From: Devosia sp.
Lineage (GTDB): Bacteria; Pseudomonadota; Alphaproteobacteria; Rhizobiales; Devosiaceae
Direction of reading: 5' to 3'
Assembly (NCBI RefSeq): GCF_017744655.1
Contig: NZ_JAGIAW010000006.1
Coordinates: forward strand, 186,001-250,000
DNA: 64,000 bases
The translations under genes and the position numbers were made by a program. Below are positions 51,372 through 60,754 of the stretch, in pieces (the first letter of the stretch is position 1; every line of letters starts with the position of its first letter). The notes beneath the pieces were generated by a model that was not told the origin of the DNA, did not search any database, and worked only from the letters and a program-made list of their open reading frames with translations.

Positions 51372-51431
51372 GGGATAAATCCGCTTGGACAAAAGGTTCC
51401 TGGCAACCGGGCCGTTTGTGAAGGCTTCCCC

Positions 51432-52502
51432 TTAGCCCCGTCCGGGCCGATAAATCCGTCGTCCGTCGAGTTCGACGATGCCTGTTTTGGGCAGTCTTGC
51501 GGAGGTCCTGACGACGAGTTCGCCATTGAGAATGCGGTGTTCGGCTTCGATCTCGCCGCTGGCGATCTGATCCATCAGAATGGCGACTGTGGCTTCAACC
51601 ATGCGCTTGAGCGGCTGGCTCATCGAGGTGATGCCATAGGAGGTCCAGCGGGCCGGACCGACATCGTCATAGCCGACAATGGAAAGGTCTTCGGGAATGG
51701 ACAGCCCCAGTTCATGCCGCGCGATGTCCATCACCGCGACGGCCATATGGTCATTGGCCACGAAAATGGCATCGGGACGATCCTCGCGGCTCAACATCTT
51801 GCGCGCCGCCGTTTCGGCTTCGGCGCGGTCGTAATTGCCGACTTCGACGATGATGTCGGTATGGCCGGCCGCAGCGAGAGCCTCCTGGTAGCCGCCAAAG
51901 CGATCGCGATTGGTCGAGGAGCTTTCAAGACCCGAGATATAGCCGAACCGCTTGTGCCCCCCGGCAATCAGGAACTCGGCAACCCGCCGCCCACCCTCGC
52001 GATTGCGCGTCGTCACGCTCGAGACCGCATCGCGCTCGGTGGTGCGGTTGAACAGCACCACCGGAATGCCGGCCGCCGCACATTCTTCGGACAGCTCCGA
52101 GGAGAGCGAGGTCGACGCCAGCACAATGCCATCAACACGATATTGCATGAGCTGATCGAAGACCGGATCGCTGTCGCGATCCATGAAGCCGGTGAACAGC
52201 AAGAGACGATAGTCTTCCTTGGCGAGAAGCCGGCCCAGCTCTTCGAGCACACCGGGATAGAAGAGGTTTTCCAGATACGCCATCACCACCGCGATCATGC
52301 GCGAGCGATTGGTGATCAGCGAGCGGGCAATCGCATTTGGCCGATAGCCCAGCTCCTTGGCGGCAGCCAAAACCTTGGCTCGGGTCTTTGGGGCAATGGA
52401 GGCGCCGGGGGTAAAAGTGCGGGAGACAGCCGATTGCGACACGCCGGCGCGGCGCGCGACTTCCGCCGAAGTCACCCCCGGCTTTTTTACTCCGCCGTCC
52501 AT
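51432..52502 (-). CDS. LacI family transcriptional regulator
   Basis: 356 residues. N-terminal HTH and hinge (TSAEVARRAGVSQSAVSRTF, ELGYRPNAIARSLIT), then a periplasmic-binding-like ligand domain (VDGIVLASTSLSS, GHKRFGYISGLESSSTNRDR, DDVGPARWTSYGITSMSQPL). It is the last gene of a leftward operon with the SDR and HisD-like dehydrogenases, overlapping the SDR by 16 bases. It probably represses that operon through the pseudo-palindromes at 54613-54626 and 54691-54704, and could act on the sugar importer. Ligand unknown. Confidence 0.9.
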   Translation of the reverse strand: MDGGVKKPGVTSAEVARRAGVSQSAVSRTFTPGASIAPKTRAKVLAAAKELGYRPNAIARSLITNRSRMIAVVMAYLENLFYPGVLEELGRLLAKEDYRLLLFTGFMDRDSDPVFDQLMQYRVDGIVLASTSLSSELSEECAAAGIPVVLFNRTTERDAVSSVTTRNREGGRRVAEFLIAGGHKRFGYISGLESSSTNRDRFGGYQEALAAAGHTDIIVEVGNYDRAEAETAARKMLSREDRPDAIFVANDHMAVAVMDIARHELGLSIPEDLSIVGYDDVGPARWTSYGITSMSQPLKRMVEATVAILMDQIASGEIEAEHRILNGELVVRTSARLPKTGIVELDGRRIYRPGRG

Positions 52503-53251
52503 CCGCCATCCACCAAGAGCGCCGTGCCGGTGATCAGCGCCGCCGCGTCCGAGGCGAGGAAAACCACCGGCCCCATAATATCCTCCACCCGGCCCAAACG
52601 CCCCAGCTTGATCTTGGACAGAACCCAGGAGCGGAAGTCGGGATCGCTCAGGTTCTTCGCCGTCAGCTCGGTTTCGATAAAAGTCGGGCAGACTGTGTTG
52701 ACGCGAATATTGCTGGCGCCAAGCTCGATCGCCATGGCCTTGGTCAGGCCTTCGACGGCATGCTTGCTCGCCGCATAGATGGCGCGGTTCGGTCCGCCGA
52801 CATGCCCCATTTGCGAAGAGACATTGATGATCGACCCCGCCTGCCCTGCGTCCTGCAGCTTGCCCACCACGGCCTGCGACACGAAAACGGTCGCGGCAAG
52901 ATTGAGCTGCAGCACCGCCTGATAGTCGGGCTCGGTAATGCCGGCGATGGCACTGTGCCGCGCCGTACCGGCCGAATTGACCAGCACGTGGAAGGGATCG
53001 CTGTCGGCGACGAAGGCGCGAACCGCATCAAAGTCCGTGATATCGATGGCAACGCCCTCGGCGGCAAGGCCGATCTCCGCCATTTCGTTGACCACGCGCT
53101 CGAGATCGGCAGCGGTGCGCGCTGCCACCGTCACATGCGCTCCCGCCTCGGCCAGGGCTACCGAGGCACCCAGCCCGATCCCGCGCGTGCCGCCGGTAAC
53201 CAGGGCGCGCTTGCCATCGAGACGAAAACTGGGCGTGCGGGGAAGCGTCAT
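52487..53251 (-). CDS. SDR family NAD(P)-dependent oxidoreductase
   Basis: 254 residues, a classical SDR. Cofactor motif [20 protein letters not shown] near residues 17-36, NSAGT near 91, catalytic Ser region [13 protein letters not shown] (catalytic Tyr and Lys, near 156-160) and the C-terminal [20 protein letters not shown]. It oxidises or reduces a hydroxyl/keto group, probably of a sugar or polyol. Second gene of the leftward unit hisD-like/SDR/lacI, overlapping the HisD-like gene by 4 bases. Confidence 0.9.
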   Translation of the reverse strand: MTLPRTPSFRLDGKRALVTGGTRGIGLGASVALAEAGAHVTVAARTAADLERVVNEMAEIGLAAEGVAIDITDFDAVRAFVADSDPFHVLVNSAGTARHSAIAGITEPDYQAVLQLNLAATVFVSQAVVGKLQDAGQAGSIINVSSQMGHVGGPNRAIYAASKHAVEGLTKAMAIELGASNIRVNTVCPTFIETELTAKNLSDPDFRSWVLSKIKLGRLGRVEDIMGPVVFLASDAAALITGTALLVDGGWTAE

Positions 53252-54579
53252 AATTTGGCGGCCTCTGCTGTGGGTGCCGCAGCGGTACCATAGGGCACAT
53301 TGCGACCGCCATAGCGACGCACGCGGATATTGGCCTGTTCGGCGTGGCCGACAAAACCTTCAAGCATGGAGAGACGCGAGCCATAGGCGCCGATCTTGGC
53401 CGAGGCCTCGTCGGTGGTCACCGTCTGCCAGGTGCAGGTTTTCAGGAACTTTCCGACCCAGAGGCCGCCCGTATAGCGCGCCGCCTTCATGGTAGGCAGC
53501 GTGTGATTGGTGCCGATAACCTTGTCGCCATAGGCCACATTGGTGCGCGGTCCGAGGAACAGAGCGCCAAAGTTCGTCATGTTGTCCCGGAACCACATGT
53601 CCCGATCGGTCATCACCTGCACATGTTCCGAGGCAATGCGGGCGGCTTCGGCCAGCATTTCCTCGTAAGAGTCGCAGACAATAACCTCACCGAAATCGGT
53701 CCATGATTTGCGGGCGATATCGGCTGTCGGCAGGATGGCGAGAATGCGTTCGATCTCCGCCATGGTATCGCGTGCCAGCTTTTCCGAATTCGTAAGAAGG
53801 ATCGCCGGGCTCGTTGGCCCATGCTCTGCCTGCCCCAGAAGATCGGTGGCGCAGAGTTCGCCGTCGACCGTTTCGTCGGCAATCACCAGCGTCTCGGTTG
53901 GGCCGGCAAAGAGGTCGATACCGACGCGACCATAAAGCTGGCGCTTGGCTTCCGCGACAAAGGCATTGCCGGGGCCGACAAGCATGTCGACCGGGCTGAT
54001 GCTCTCGGTGCCAATCGCCATGGCGCCGATCGCCTGGATGCCACCCAGGACGTAAATCTCATCCGCACCCGCCATGGCCTGGGCCGCGACGATGGCCGGC
54101 GCCGGCTTGCCATTAAAGGGCGGCGCACAGGTGATGACGCGCGGGCAACCAGCGACCTTGGCGGTGAGAACCGACATATGGGCCGAGGCCAGCAGCGGAT
54201 ATTTCCCGCCCGGCACATAGCAGCCCACCGCATTGATCGGCACGTGCTTATGGCCCAGTGTCACGCCCGGCATGGTCTCGACCTCAAGCGCAAGCATCGT
54301 GTCCTTCTGCTTCTGGGCAAAGTTGCGCACTTGGGTCTGGGCGAACTCGATGTCGTGCAGGTCCTGACCGGTCAATTGCGCGAAGCAATCGTCGATTTCT
54401 TTCTGGCTCAGCCGGAAATCCGCGCGATCCCACTTGTCGAATTTTTGCGACAGCTCCCGCACGGCCTCGTCGCCGCGCTTCTCGATATCGCCGAGAATTC
54501 CCTCGACTGTCGCGCGAACCTGGCGATCCGCCTCGGCCCGCTCTTCGACATCCTTACCGCGCTTGAGCCAAACTGCCAT
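53248..54579 (-). CDS. Histidinol dehydrogenase paralogue (HisD-like, probably catabolic)
   Basis: 443 residues from ATG 54579, which has AGGAGG just upstream; the frame runs 16 codons further. Residues of the HisD active site are conserved: QAEHG (zinc Gln and His), SEHVQ (Glu-His acid/base), [15 protein letters not shown] (zinc Asp, substrate His) and EGFVGHAEQ (zinc His). It stands with an SDR and a LacI regulator, not with his genes, so it is likely a paralogue that oxidises another alcohol in two steps, as HpsN does with sulfopropanediol. The substrate here is not known. Confidence 0.88.
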   Translation of the reverse strand: MAVWLKRGKDVEERAEADRQVRATVEGILGDIEKRGDEAVRELSQKFDKWDRADFRLSQKEIDDCFAQLTGQDLHDIEFAQTQVRNFAQKQKDTMLALEVETMPGVTLGHKHVPINAVGCYVPGGKYPLLASAHMSVLTAKVAGCPRVITCAPPFNGKPAPAIVAAQAMAGADEIYVLGGIQAIGAMAIGTESISPVDMLVGPGNAFVAEAKRQLYGRVGIDLFAGPTETLVIADETVDGELCATDLLGQAEHGPTSPAILLTNSEKLARDTMAEIERILAILPTADIARKSWTDFGEVIVCDSYEEMLAEAARIASEHVQVMTDRDMWFRDNMTNFGALFLGPRTNVAYGDKVIGTNHTLPTMKAARYTGGLWVGKFLKTCTWQTVTTDEASAKIGAYGSRLSMLEGFVGHAEQANIRVRRYGGRNVPYGTAAAPTAEAAKL

Positions 54580-54612
54580 GGATCGATCCTCCTGATGACG
54601 TACGCATATTTT

Positions 54613-54626
54613 TGCATACGCATTCA
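54613..54626. promoter_or_regulatory. Candidate LacI-type operator, copy 1
   Basis: TGCATACGCATTCA, a pseudo-palindrome centred on a CG pair (5 of 7 half-site positions match), 34 bases upstream of the HisD-like start. LacI-family operators are typically such CG-centred imperfect palindromes. Together with flanking bases it repeats at 54691 (15 of 16 bases from GCATACGCATTCATTA). Confidence 0.5.
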
Positions 54627-54690
54627 TTATGGCAATCCAACGATATGAGCTAGTAAGACTTTTGGTTTGATCATTTAAATGCGAATTTTA

Positions 54691-54704
54691 TGCATGCGCA
54701 TTCA
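54691..54704. promoter_or_regulatory. Candidate LacI-type operator, copy 2
   Basis: TGCATGCGCATTCA, a CG-centred palindrome with 6 of 7 half-site positions matching. It is 78 bases from copy 1 in the same orientation, a distance near seven helical turns that would allow DNA looping by a LacI-type tetramer. The bases between the copies are AT-rich and probably hold the hisD-like promoter. Confidence 0.5.
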
Positions 54705-54717
54705 TTAGCACGTGTGA

Positions 54718-55005
54718 CGCAGACGTCCAGGATATGCCAATCTGATGCCCTTTGCCGTCAACACGCCCTTAGCCTGTGGCGGCGTGACGGTCATGTCCGG
54801 GAACATCATCGTGGCCGATGACGATGGCGCGGTCTGCGTCCCGGCTGCGCGGGCCGCCGAGGTTATCCAGCGATAAGCCAACGAATGGGAAGACTTTTCG
54901 CGCATGAAGCTCAAGCAGGGCGCGCCGTTGCAGCGCTATTATCCTCTGCATCAGCATGCGCGCGGCGAATATGAGGAATGGCGCAGGACCAATCCGGTTG
55001 GATAA
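54718..55005 (+). pseudogene. Fragment of an RraA-family gene (regulator of RNase activity/HMG aldolase fold)
   Basis: Reading from about 54718 with an in-frame TAA at 54874-54876, the translation gives ACGGVTVMSGNIIVADDDGA, VCVPAARAAEVIQR, stop, then ANEWEDFSRMKLKQGAPLQR and YYPLHQHARGEYEEWRR. This is the C-terminal third to half of RraA/4-hydroxy-4-methyl-2-oxoglutarate aldolase-like proteins (normally about 220 residues). The N-terminal half, including the usual Rossmann-like start, is absent, and no ribosome-binding site fits. A decayed gene, on the strand opposite to the HisD-like operon. Confidence 0.75.
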
Positions 55006-55029
55006 TCGGCCAGAATACTGGCAGCGGAC

Positions 55030-56631
55030 CTATCGGCCCGCCTTCAACAGTTCGGCTGCTTTTTCGGCGATCATGATGACGGGGCTGGCGGTGTTGCCTG
55101 AGACAATGTGGGGCATGATGGAAGCGTCGATGATGCGGAGACCCTCGCAGCCATTGAGGCGGAGGTCGGGGGTGACTACGGCTTCGGCGTCCACGCCCAT
55201 ACGGCAGGTGCCGACGGGGTGAAAGATGGTCGTGGCGATGTCGCCGATGCTGTGGAGGAGATCGGCTTCGCTTTCGACCTTTGGGCCGGGCAGGATTTCC
55301 TCGGGGCGATAACGCTGGAGCGCCTTGGCCGTCATGATGCGGCGGGCCTGCTGCACCGAGCGGACGGCGACCTGGCGGTCGTGGTCGGCGGACAGGTAGT
55401 TGGGGCGAATATCGGGCTGGATCTGCGAGTCAGTGCTCGTGATGTGCACGCTGCCGGTACTGTGCGGGCGCAGGTTGCAGACCGATACCGTGATGGCCGG
55501 GAAGTCATGCAGCGGCTCGCCCAGGCGGTTCGTCGAGAGCGGCTGGACGTGATATTCGAGGTCAGGCGTGTCGAGCGCGGCGTCGGACTTGGTGAACATG
55601 CCGAATTGGCTAGGTGCCATGGACATGGGGCCGCTGCGCATCAGCGCATATTGGAGGCCGATCTGCGCTTTGCCCAGGGGACTGTGGAATAGCGTATTGA
55701 GGGTACGGGCGCCCGTGACGCGATAGACGGTGCGGATCTGCAAATGATCCTGCAGGTTCTCGCCGACGCCGCTCATGGCGTATTGCACGGGAATGCCGTG
55801 GGCCTGCAGGACGTCCGGGCGACCGATACCGGAAAGCTCAAGCAGCTTTGGGGAATTGATGGCGCCGGCAGCGAGAAGGACTTCGCGCCCTGCCCTTGCC
55901 TCGTGGAGCTGCCCGCCTTGACGGAAGCGAACGCCAGTGAAGCGGCGACCTTCGAGGATCAGCGATTGTGTCTCGGCCTTGGTGATAAGGCGGAGATTGG
56001 GGCGCTTCAGGGCCGGGCGCAAAAAGCCACGCGCGGTGTTCCAGCGGCGACCGCCGGCTTGGTTGACCTCGAAGAGGCCAGAACCTTCATTGTTGCCATC
56101 GTTGAAATCGGCGCGCGGCAGAATGCCGAATTCTTCGGCGCCCTTTTGCACGGCTTCGAGAATGTCCCAGCGCAGGCGCTGGCGGGACACTTTCCATTCG
56201 CCGCCAGAACCATGAAGGTCGGATTCGCCACCATGGTGGTCTTCGGATTTGCGGAAATAGGGCAAGACGTCATCCCAGCCCCAGCCGACATTGCCGGCCT
56301 GACGCCAGCGATCATAGTCGGCGGCCTGGCCGCGCATGTAGATCATGCCATTGACCGAGGTGCAGCCGCCTAAAACCTTGCCGCGGGGATAGACCAGCGA
56401 GCGGCCATTGAGGCCGGGCTCGGCGGCGGTTTTCATCATCCAGTCGGTGCGGGGATTGCCGATGCAATAGAGGTAACCCACCGGGATATTGACCCAGTGG
56501 TAGTTGTCGCTGCCGCCGGCTTCGAGGAGGAGCACGCGGTTGCGCGGGTCCTCCGTCAGGCGGTTGGCGAGCACGCAGCCCGCCGTGCCCGCGCCGACGA
56601 TGATGTAGTCATATTGGCCGTCAATCTGCAT
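55030..56631 (-). CDS. GMC family FAD-dependent oxidoreductase (choline dehydrogenase-like)
   Basis: 533 residues from ATG 56631, which has CGGAG at good spacing; the frame continues 28 codons into the kinase gene. FAD motif [20 protein letters not shown] at residues 8-27, [14 protein letters not shown] near 87, and the C-terminal [13 protein letters not shown] (catalytic His) and [22 protein letters not shown] enzymes oxidise alcohols to aldehydes or ketones. It is the last gene of the leftward polyol-type operon, overlapping the FGGY kinase by 11 bases; it may oxidise a polyol or aldehyde of that pathway. Confidence 0.9.
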   Translation of the reverse strand: MQIDGQYDYIIVGAGTAGCVLANRLTEDPRNRVLLLEAGGSDNYHWVNIPVGYLYCIGNPRTDWMMKTAAEPGLNGRSLVYPRGKVLGGCTSVNGMIYMRGQAADYDRWRQAGNVGWGWDDVLPYFRKSEDHHGGESDLHGSGGEWKVSRQRLRWDILEAVQKGAEEFGILPRADFNDGNNEGSGLFEVNQAGGRRWNTARGFLRPALKRPNLRLITKAETQSLILEGRRFTGVRFRQGGQLHEARAGREVLLAAGAINSPKLLELSGIGRPDVLQAHGIPVQYAMSGVGENLQDHLQIRTVYRVTGARTLNTLFHSPLGKAQIGLQYALMRSGPMSMAPSQFGMFTKSDAALDTPDLEYHVQPLSTNRLGEPLHDFPAITVSVCNLRPHSTGSVHITSTDSQIQPDIRPNYLSADHDRQVAVRSVQQARRIMTAKALQRYRPEEILPGPKVESEADLLHSIGDIATTIFHPVGTCRMGVDAEAVVTPDLRLNGCEGLRIIDASIMPHIVSGNTASPVIMIAEKAAELLKAGR

Positions 56632-58144
56632 GCGGGGGCTCCGCAGCCGCGAGGGCGCGCCATGCGGTCTGGCTGGCTGCATTGAGCGCGGTCCAGGCCT
56701 CGTAGCGCCGGTCATAATGGCGGCGCATGGGAGCCTGCGGCTTATAGGTTTTTACCGGCCGCGTCATTTCGGCGGCGGCGGTGATTTCGTCGGGATAGAT
56801 GCCGACGCCAATGGCGGCCACCATGGCGGCGCCGAGCGCGCCGGTTTCGCGCGCTTCAGCGACGGTGACGGGAACGCCGAGGCCATCGGCGAACATTTGC
56901 GGCCAATGGGGCGAGCGGGCGCCGCCACCCGACAGCACGGCCTGCGACAGGCCGACCCCGGCATCGGCGAGGACACCAATATGGCGGCGGTGTTCGAACA
57001 TGACGCCCTCGAAAAGCGCGCGCAGCATATGGCCTTCGCCATGCCAGCCGGCAAGGCCGAAGAAGCCGCCGCGATAATGCGCGCCGAGCCGGCCGCCATA
57101 GATGAAGGGCTGGAACAGCGGATCATCGGGCGAAGGCGTGGTCTCGCCCACGAGCGCGTTGACGAGGCCGAAGGGGTCGTCGTGATGGTGGCCGCGCTCG
57201 ATGAGGGTGCGGACATACCATTCGAGATTGGCCGCCGAAGTGGCGCTGTTTTCCATATTGGCGTAGCGCGAGGGGCCATAGGCGGCGACCATGAAGACGC
57301 GGTCGTCATGCACCGGGGTATCGGAAAAGACCTGGTTGATCGACCAACTCCCGGCAACGACCGAGGCAGAGCCCGGAAGAGCGGCGCCCGAGCCCATGGC
57401 GGAGGCGACGACATCGAAGAGACCGGCGACGACGGGCGTTCCGGTGGCGAGGCCGGTCGCAGCGGCGGCATCCGGGGTGACGGTGCCGACGATGGCGCTC
57501 GGCTGGTGCAGCGCGGGGAGAAGGTGACGGGAGTCTTCTAGGCCGTAGAGACGGAGAAGCTCGTCGTCGTACTCGGCCTCGGGCAAGCGCAGGAGGCCGG
57601 CGCCGGACATGTCGGAAATATCGGTGGCAAGCGTGCCAGTCAGGTGCCACGTGAGCACGTCCTTGGCATACAGCAAGGTGCCAGCCTGGGCGTAGATTTC
57701 GGGGCGGTTCTGCTTGAGCCAGGCAAGAAGCATCGGGGTCTGCGAGGGCCAGGGGCGCTGCAGGCAGATGGCGTGGAGCGCGGCGCCGACGGCCTCGTCG
57801 GTCGCGGCGGCGAGCACGGCGGCGCGGCTATCGAGGGACTGGATGCCGAGGAGCGGCTGATTGGCGCGATCGAGGAGATAGAGGCCATTGCCGTGGCCGG
57901 CCGTACCAATGGCGGCGATGTCGGCCGGATTGATCCCGGCCGTCTCGATGCAGCGGGCGATGGCGATCTGAGCATTGGCCCAGAGTTCGCCGACGGAGCG
58001 CTCCACCATGCCGGCGGCGGGCTTGTGGGTGGCGCCATCGAGCCCATGGGCGGCGATCTGGCGGCCGCTCAGGTCGAAGAGTACCGCCTTAATGACGGTG
58101 TTTCCGGCGTCGAGGCCGAGGAGGTAGCGTTGCGGATTAGCCAT
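56621..58144 (-). CDS. FGGY-family carbohydrate kinase
   Basis: 507 residues. Two-domain FGGY fold: [20 protein letters not shown] near residue 9, [13 protein letters not shown] near 80, [19 protein letters not shown] and, in the C-terminal half, [12 protein letters not shown] and [20 protein letters not shown]. It phosphorylates a sugar or polyol with ATP. Xylulokinase and EryA (erythritol kinase) are of similar size; position next to GlpD-like and SorC-type genes recalls the erythritol locus. Overlaps the aldolase gene by 8 bases. Confidence 0.88.
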   Translation of the reverse strand: MANPQRYLLGLDAGNTVIKAVLFDLSGRQIAAHGLDGATHKPAAGMVERSVGELWANAQIAIARCIETAGINPADIAAIGTAGHGNGLYLLDRANQPLLGIQSLDSRAAVLAAATDEAVGAALHAICLQRPWPSQTPMLLAWLKQNRPEIYAQAGTLLYAKDVLTWHLTGTLATDISDMSGAGLLRLPEAEYDDELLRLYGLEDSRHLLPALHQPSAIVGTVTPDAAAATGLATGTPVVAGLFDVVASAMGSGAALPGSASVVAGSWSINQVFSDTPVHDDRVFMVAAYGPSRYANMENSATSAANLEWYVRTLIERGHHHDDPFGLVNALVGETTPSPDDPLFQPFIYGGRLGAHYRGGFFGLAGWHGEGHMLRALFEGVMFEHRRHIGVLADAGVGLSQAVLSGGGARSPHWPQMFADGLGVPVTVAEARETGALGAAMVAAIGVGIYPDEITAAAEMTRPVKTYKPQAPMRRHYDRRYEAWTALNAASQTAWRALAAAEPPHAD

Positions 58145-58976
58145 TGTACACGTCCCAGGCTTGCTCGCCGCTGGCGCCCTGATGAATGATCGCCATCAGG
58201 GCGGATACGACCGCGCGCGGATTGGCATGCTGATAGATATTGCGCCCATAGACCATGCCCTTGGCGCCCTGCCCCATCAAGCGGGCTGATTTGGCGAGCA
58301 CGGCCTTAAGGTCCTCTTTGCCGCCGCCGCGCACCAGAACCGGCACGCGGGCGGCTTCGACGACGCGATGAAAATCGTCGGGATTGTCGGTGGGGTCGGC
58401 CTTGATGATGTCGGCGCCCATTTCGGCGGCGAGGCGCACGAGGGTGACGATCTTTTCCGCATCGCCATCGACTTGATAGCCGCCCCTTATGTCATTGGGG
58501 AGCATGACGAGGGGTTCGATCATGAGGGGCATGCCGTATTTGTGGCAATCGGCGCGCACGCGGCTGATATTGGCGACGCACTGGCGGAAGAGTTCGGGCT
58601 CGTCCGGCAGCATGAAGAGATTGACCACAACGCAGGCGGCATCCATTTCGAGCGCGCCGATAATGGGTTCGTCGTGGTTCTGCAGCATGGACCACATAAC
58701 CTTGTGGCGCTGGGCATTATAGGGATTGCCCATGTCGATGCGCATGACGAGGGCTGGCTTGTCCTTGCCCGGGCGAGATTGCAAGAGGTCGGCTTGGCCA
58801 TAGGCCATCTGGATGGCGTCGGGTTCCGCGTCGACTAGGGCGTCAACCACGCCGGCCATGTCTTCGAGGCCCTGTAGAAAGCTCGGTTCGTTGCAGACGC
58901 CGTGGTCGATGGCGACGTCGAGGCAGCCGCCATTGGCAAAGAGTCGGTTCATTCGGGCCTTGCCGCTCACGCGCAT
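58137..58976 (-). CDS. Class I aldolase of the DeoC/FbaB/LsrF family
   Basis: 279 residues. CLDVAIDHGVCNEP at residues 18-31 and the Schiff-base Lys in GADIIKADPTDNPDDF, then VPVLVRGGGKEDLK (phosphate-binding loop) define a class I aldolase of the FbaB/LsrF branch. It should cleave or transfer a phosphorylated ketose made by the operon's kinase and GlpD-like dehydrogenase. It overlaps the kinase by 8 bases and the GlpD-like gene by 10. Exact substrate unknown. Confidence 0.85.
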   Translation of the reverse strand: MRVSGKARMNRLFANGGCLDVAIDHGVCNEPSFLQGLEDMAGVVDALVDAEPDAIQMAYGQADLLQSRPGKDKPALVMRIDMGNPYNAQRHKVMWSMLQNHDEPIIGALEMDAACVVVNLFMLPDEPELFRQCVANISRVRADCHKYGMPLMIEPLVMLPNDIRGGYQVDGDAEKIVTLVRLAAEMGADIIKADPTDNPDDFHRVVEAARVPVLVRGGGKEDLKAVLAKSARLMGQGAKGMVYGRNIYQHANPRAVVSALMAIIHQGASGEQAWDVYNG

Positions 58977-60697
58977 GGCTGGTTCCTTTCGTCGGTCCTC
59001 AGCGCCAGCATTTCTGCGGTGACGCCGTGATAGGTTGCGAGTTCGTTGGTGAGCCGGGCGATCTGCGCGGCGGTTTCGGTGGCGCTCCAGCCGAGTTCGG
59101 CGGCGGCGATGGCGGCGATGGCAGCGATGCGGCCGGATGAAATGGCGCCGGTGATGGCGAGAGGCAGGCGGCGGAGCACGAGATCGGCGAGATCGGCGAC
59201 GTGTTCGTGGCAGGTGAGGAAGGCGATCTCGGCTGAGGTCAGCGTCGTGCCGGGGTCCAGCGGTTCGTCGTCAGTGCGGGCGCGACAGAAGGCGAGGACG
59301 TCTTCTGCTCGGGAGCCGTAGAGGTCGACGAGGCGGTTGGCGCGATCCGTGGTGATGTTGTGGTGCGAAGTCAGGCGCTGGACGAAGTCAGTCGCGTCCT
59401 TGGGGAAGTTTTCTCCGCCGCCGATCGGAAGGGCGAGAGTGTCGGTGAGACGCTCCTGGCCGAGAGCTTCCAGAACCGCATCGGCGGTCTGTTCGGCGAA
59501 GGCGCGGAACGTGGTCCACTTGCCGCCGACCATGCAGAATTGCGGTACGTCGCCATCGATGCGGTGGACGAAATGACCGCGGGAGATGCGGCCGGTGAAT
59601 TGCTGGTCGCTGCGCGGTAGCGGGCGGATGCCGCTAAAACTGAAGACGACCTGCTCGGAGGTGATTGTCAGCGTCGGGAAAACGCCGCGCAGGGCGCCGA
59701 TGATGTAGTCGCGCTCTTCGTCCGTGCAGGCGACGCGCTCGGCGCTGTCGACGCGGATGTCGGTGGCGCCGGCGAGGACCCGGCCGAGATAGGGGAAGAC
59801 GATGCAGACGCGGCCGTCTTCGTTCTCAAAGAAGATCATGTGGCCGCCCAGCGCTTCGAAAAGTACTGGGTTATCGAGCACAATGTGGGAGCCCTTGGTG
59901 CCGGAGACGAAGTTTTCGTGGTCCTTCTTCGCTGCGCCGAGGGCGACAAGGGACTCGTCGAGCCAGGCGCCGGTTGCGTTGACCATGGCGCGGGCGGAGA
60001 CGGGAAAGCGGCGGTTGGTCAGCTTGTCGAGAAGGACATAGCCGCCGTTTTCTGGAACCAGTTCGGCATAGTTTAGCGCGATGCTTTCCGCCGCCAGACG
60101 CTTGGTATCGAGCACGAGTTCGAGGGCCAAGCGTTCGGGGTAGCTGATCCAGGCGTCGTAATAGGTGGCGGAATAGGTGAGGCGCGGCATGAGCTTGGGC
60201 CAGGTCTTGAACGTTTCGGCGGCATTGCGGAAACGATGCGGCGGCAGGACGCGGCGGTTGCGCGTGGTCCAATCGTAGAGCCAGAGGCCGATCTTGATCG
60301 GCACGGCGCCTCGCGGAGCCGGCCGGCCGGAAAAACCGAGGAAACTCGCCGCGCCATTGAGAAGGCCGGAAAAGAGCGAGGTGATCGGGACAGTGGTCGG
60401 CAATGGCCGCACCATGTGGGGGGCGTTGGCGAGCAGGGCATCACGCTCGCGGAGGGATTCGCGGACGAGGGAAAATTCGCCGTTTTCGAGATAGCGAAGA
60501 CCGCCGTGGATCATGCGCGAGGGGGCAGCGCTGCAGCCGGAAGCAAAATCGTTGCGCTCGACGAGGAGGACGCGCAGACCCTGCAGGGCCAGCTCGCGGA
60601 AGACGCCGATGCCGTTGATGCCGCCACCAACGACGATGACGTCGAAGGCGCCATCGGCACCGATCTGTTCGAAACTGTCGCGTCGTTGTTGAGACAA
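58967..60697 (-). CDS. GlpD/EryB-like FAD-dependent polyol-phosphate dehydrogenase
   Basis: 576 residues. FAD motif DVIVVGGGINGIGVFRELAL at about residues 19-38, ASGCSAAPSRMIHGGLRYLE, and the central FENEDGRVCIVFPYLGRVLA; the C-terminal domain (about 400-560) is the DAO_C region of GlpD. Such enzymes oxidise glycerol-3-phosphate or, in erythritol loci, erythritol-4-phosphate and pass electrons to the quinone pool. With a kinase and an aldolase in one operon, another polyol-phosphate is plausible. Annotators will often label it glpD. Confidence 0.85.
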   Translation of the reverse strand: MSQQRRDSFEQIGADGAFDVIVVGGGINGIGVFRELALQGLRVLLVERNDFASGCSAAPSRMIHGGLRYLENGEFSLVRESLRERDALLANAPHMVRPLPTTVPITSLFSGLLNGAASFLGFSGRPAPRGAVPIKIGLWLYDWTTRNRRVLPPHRFRNAAETFKTWPKLMPRLTYSATYYDAWISYPERLALELVLDTKRLAAESIALNYAELVPENGGYVLLDKLTNRRFPVSARAMVNATGAWLDESLVALGAAKKDHENFVSGTKGSHIVLDNPVLFEALGGHMIFFENEDGRVCIVFPYLGRVLAGATDIRVDSAERVACTDEERDYIIGALRGVFPTLTITSEQVVFSFSGIRPLPRSDQQFTGRISRGHFVHRIDGDVPQFCMVGGKWTTFRAFAEQTADAVLEALGQERLTDTLALPIGGGENFPKDATDFVQRLTSHHNITTDRANRLVDLYGSRAEDVLAFCRARTDDEPLDPGTTLTSAEIAFLTCHEHVADLADLVLRRLPLAITGAISSGRIAAIAAIAAAELGWSATETAAQIARLTNELATYHGVTAEMLALRTDERNQPCA

Positions 60698-60754
60698 TAG
60701 AGTACCCCTCGCTGTCTCGCGACAGCGTTGAAAAGTTCGGTTCTTCGGGTTCGA

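Noticed and set aside
51369-52778. 469-codon open frame opposite the LacI and SDR genes
   Set aside because: Covers the complements of the LacI HTH and SDR tail; no protein-like composition.
53248-54579. Biosynthetic histidinol dehydrogenase (hisD of the his pathway)
   Set aside because: No other histidine biosynthesis gene is near; the gene sits with an SDR and a LacI regulator, so a catabolic paralogue fits better, although active-site residues are conserved.
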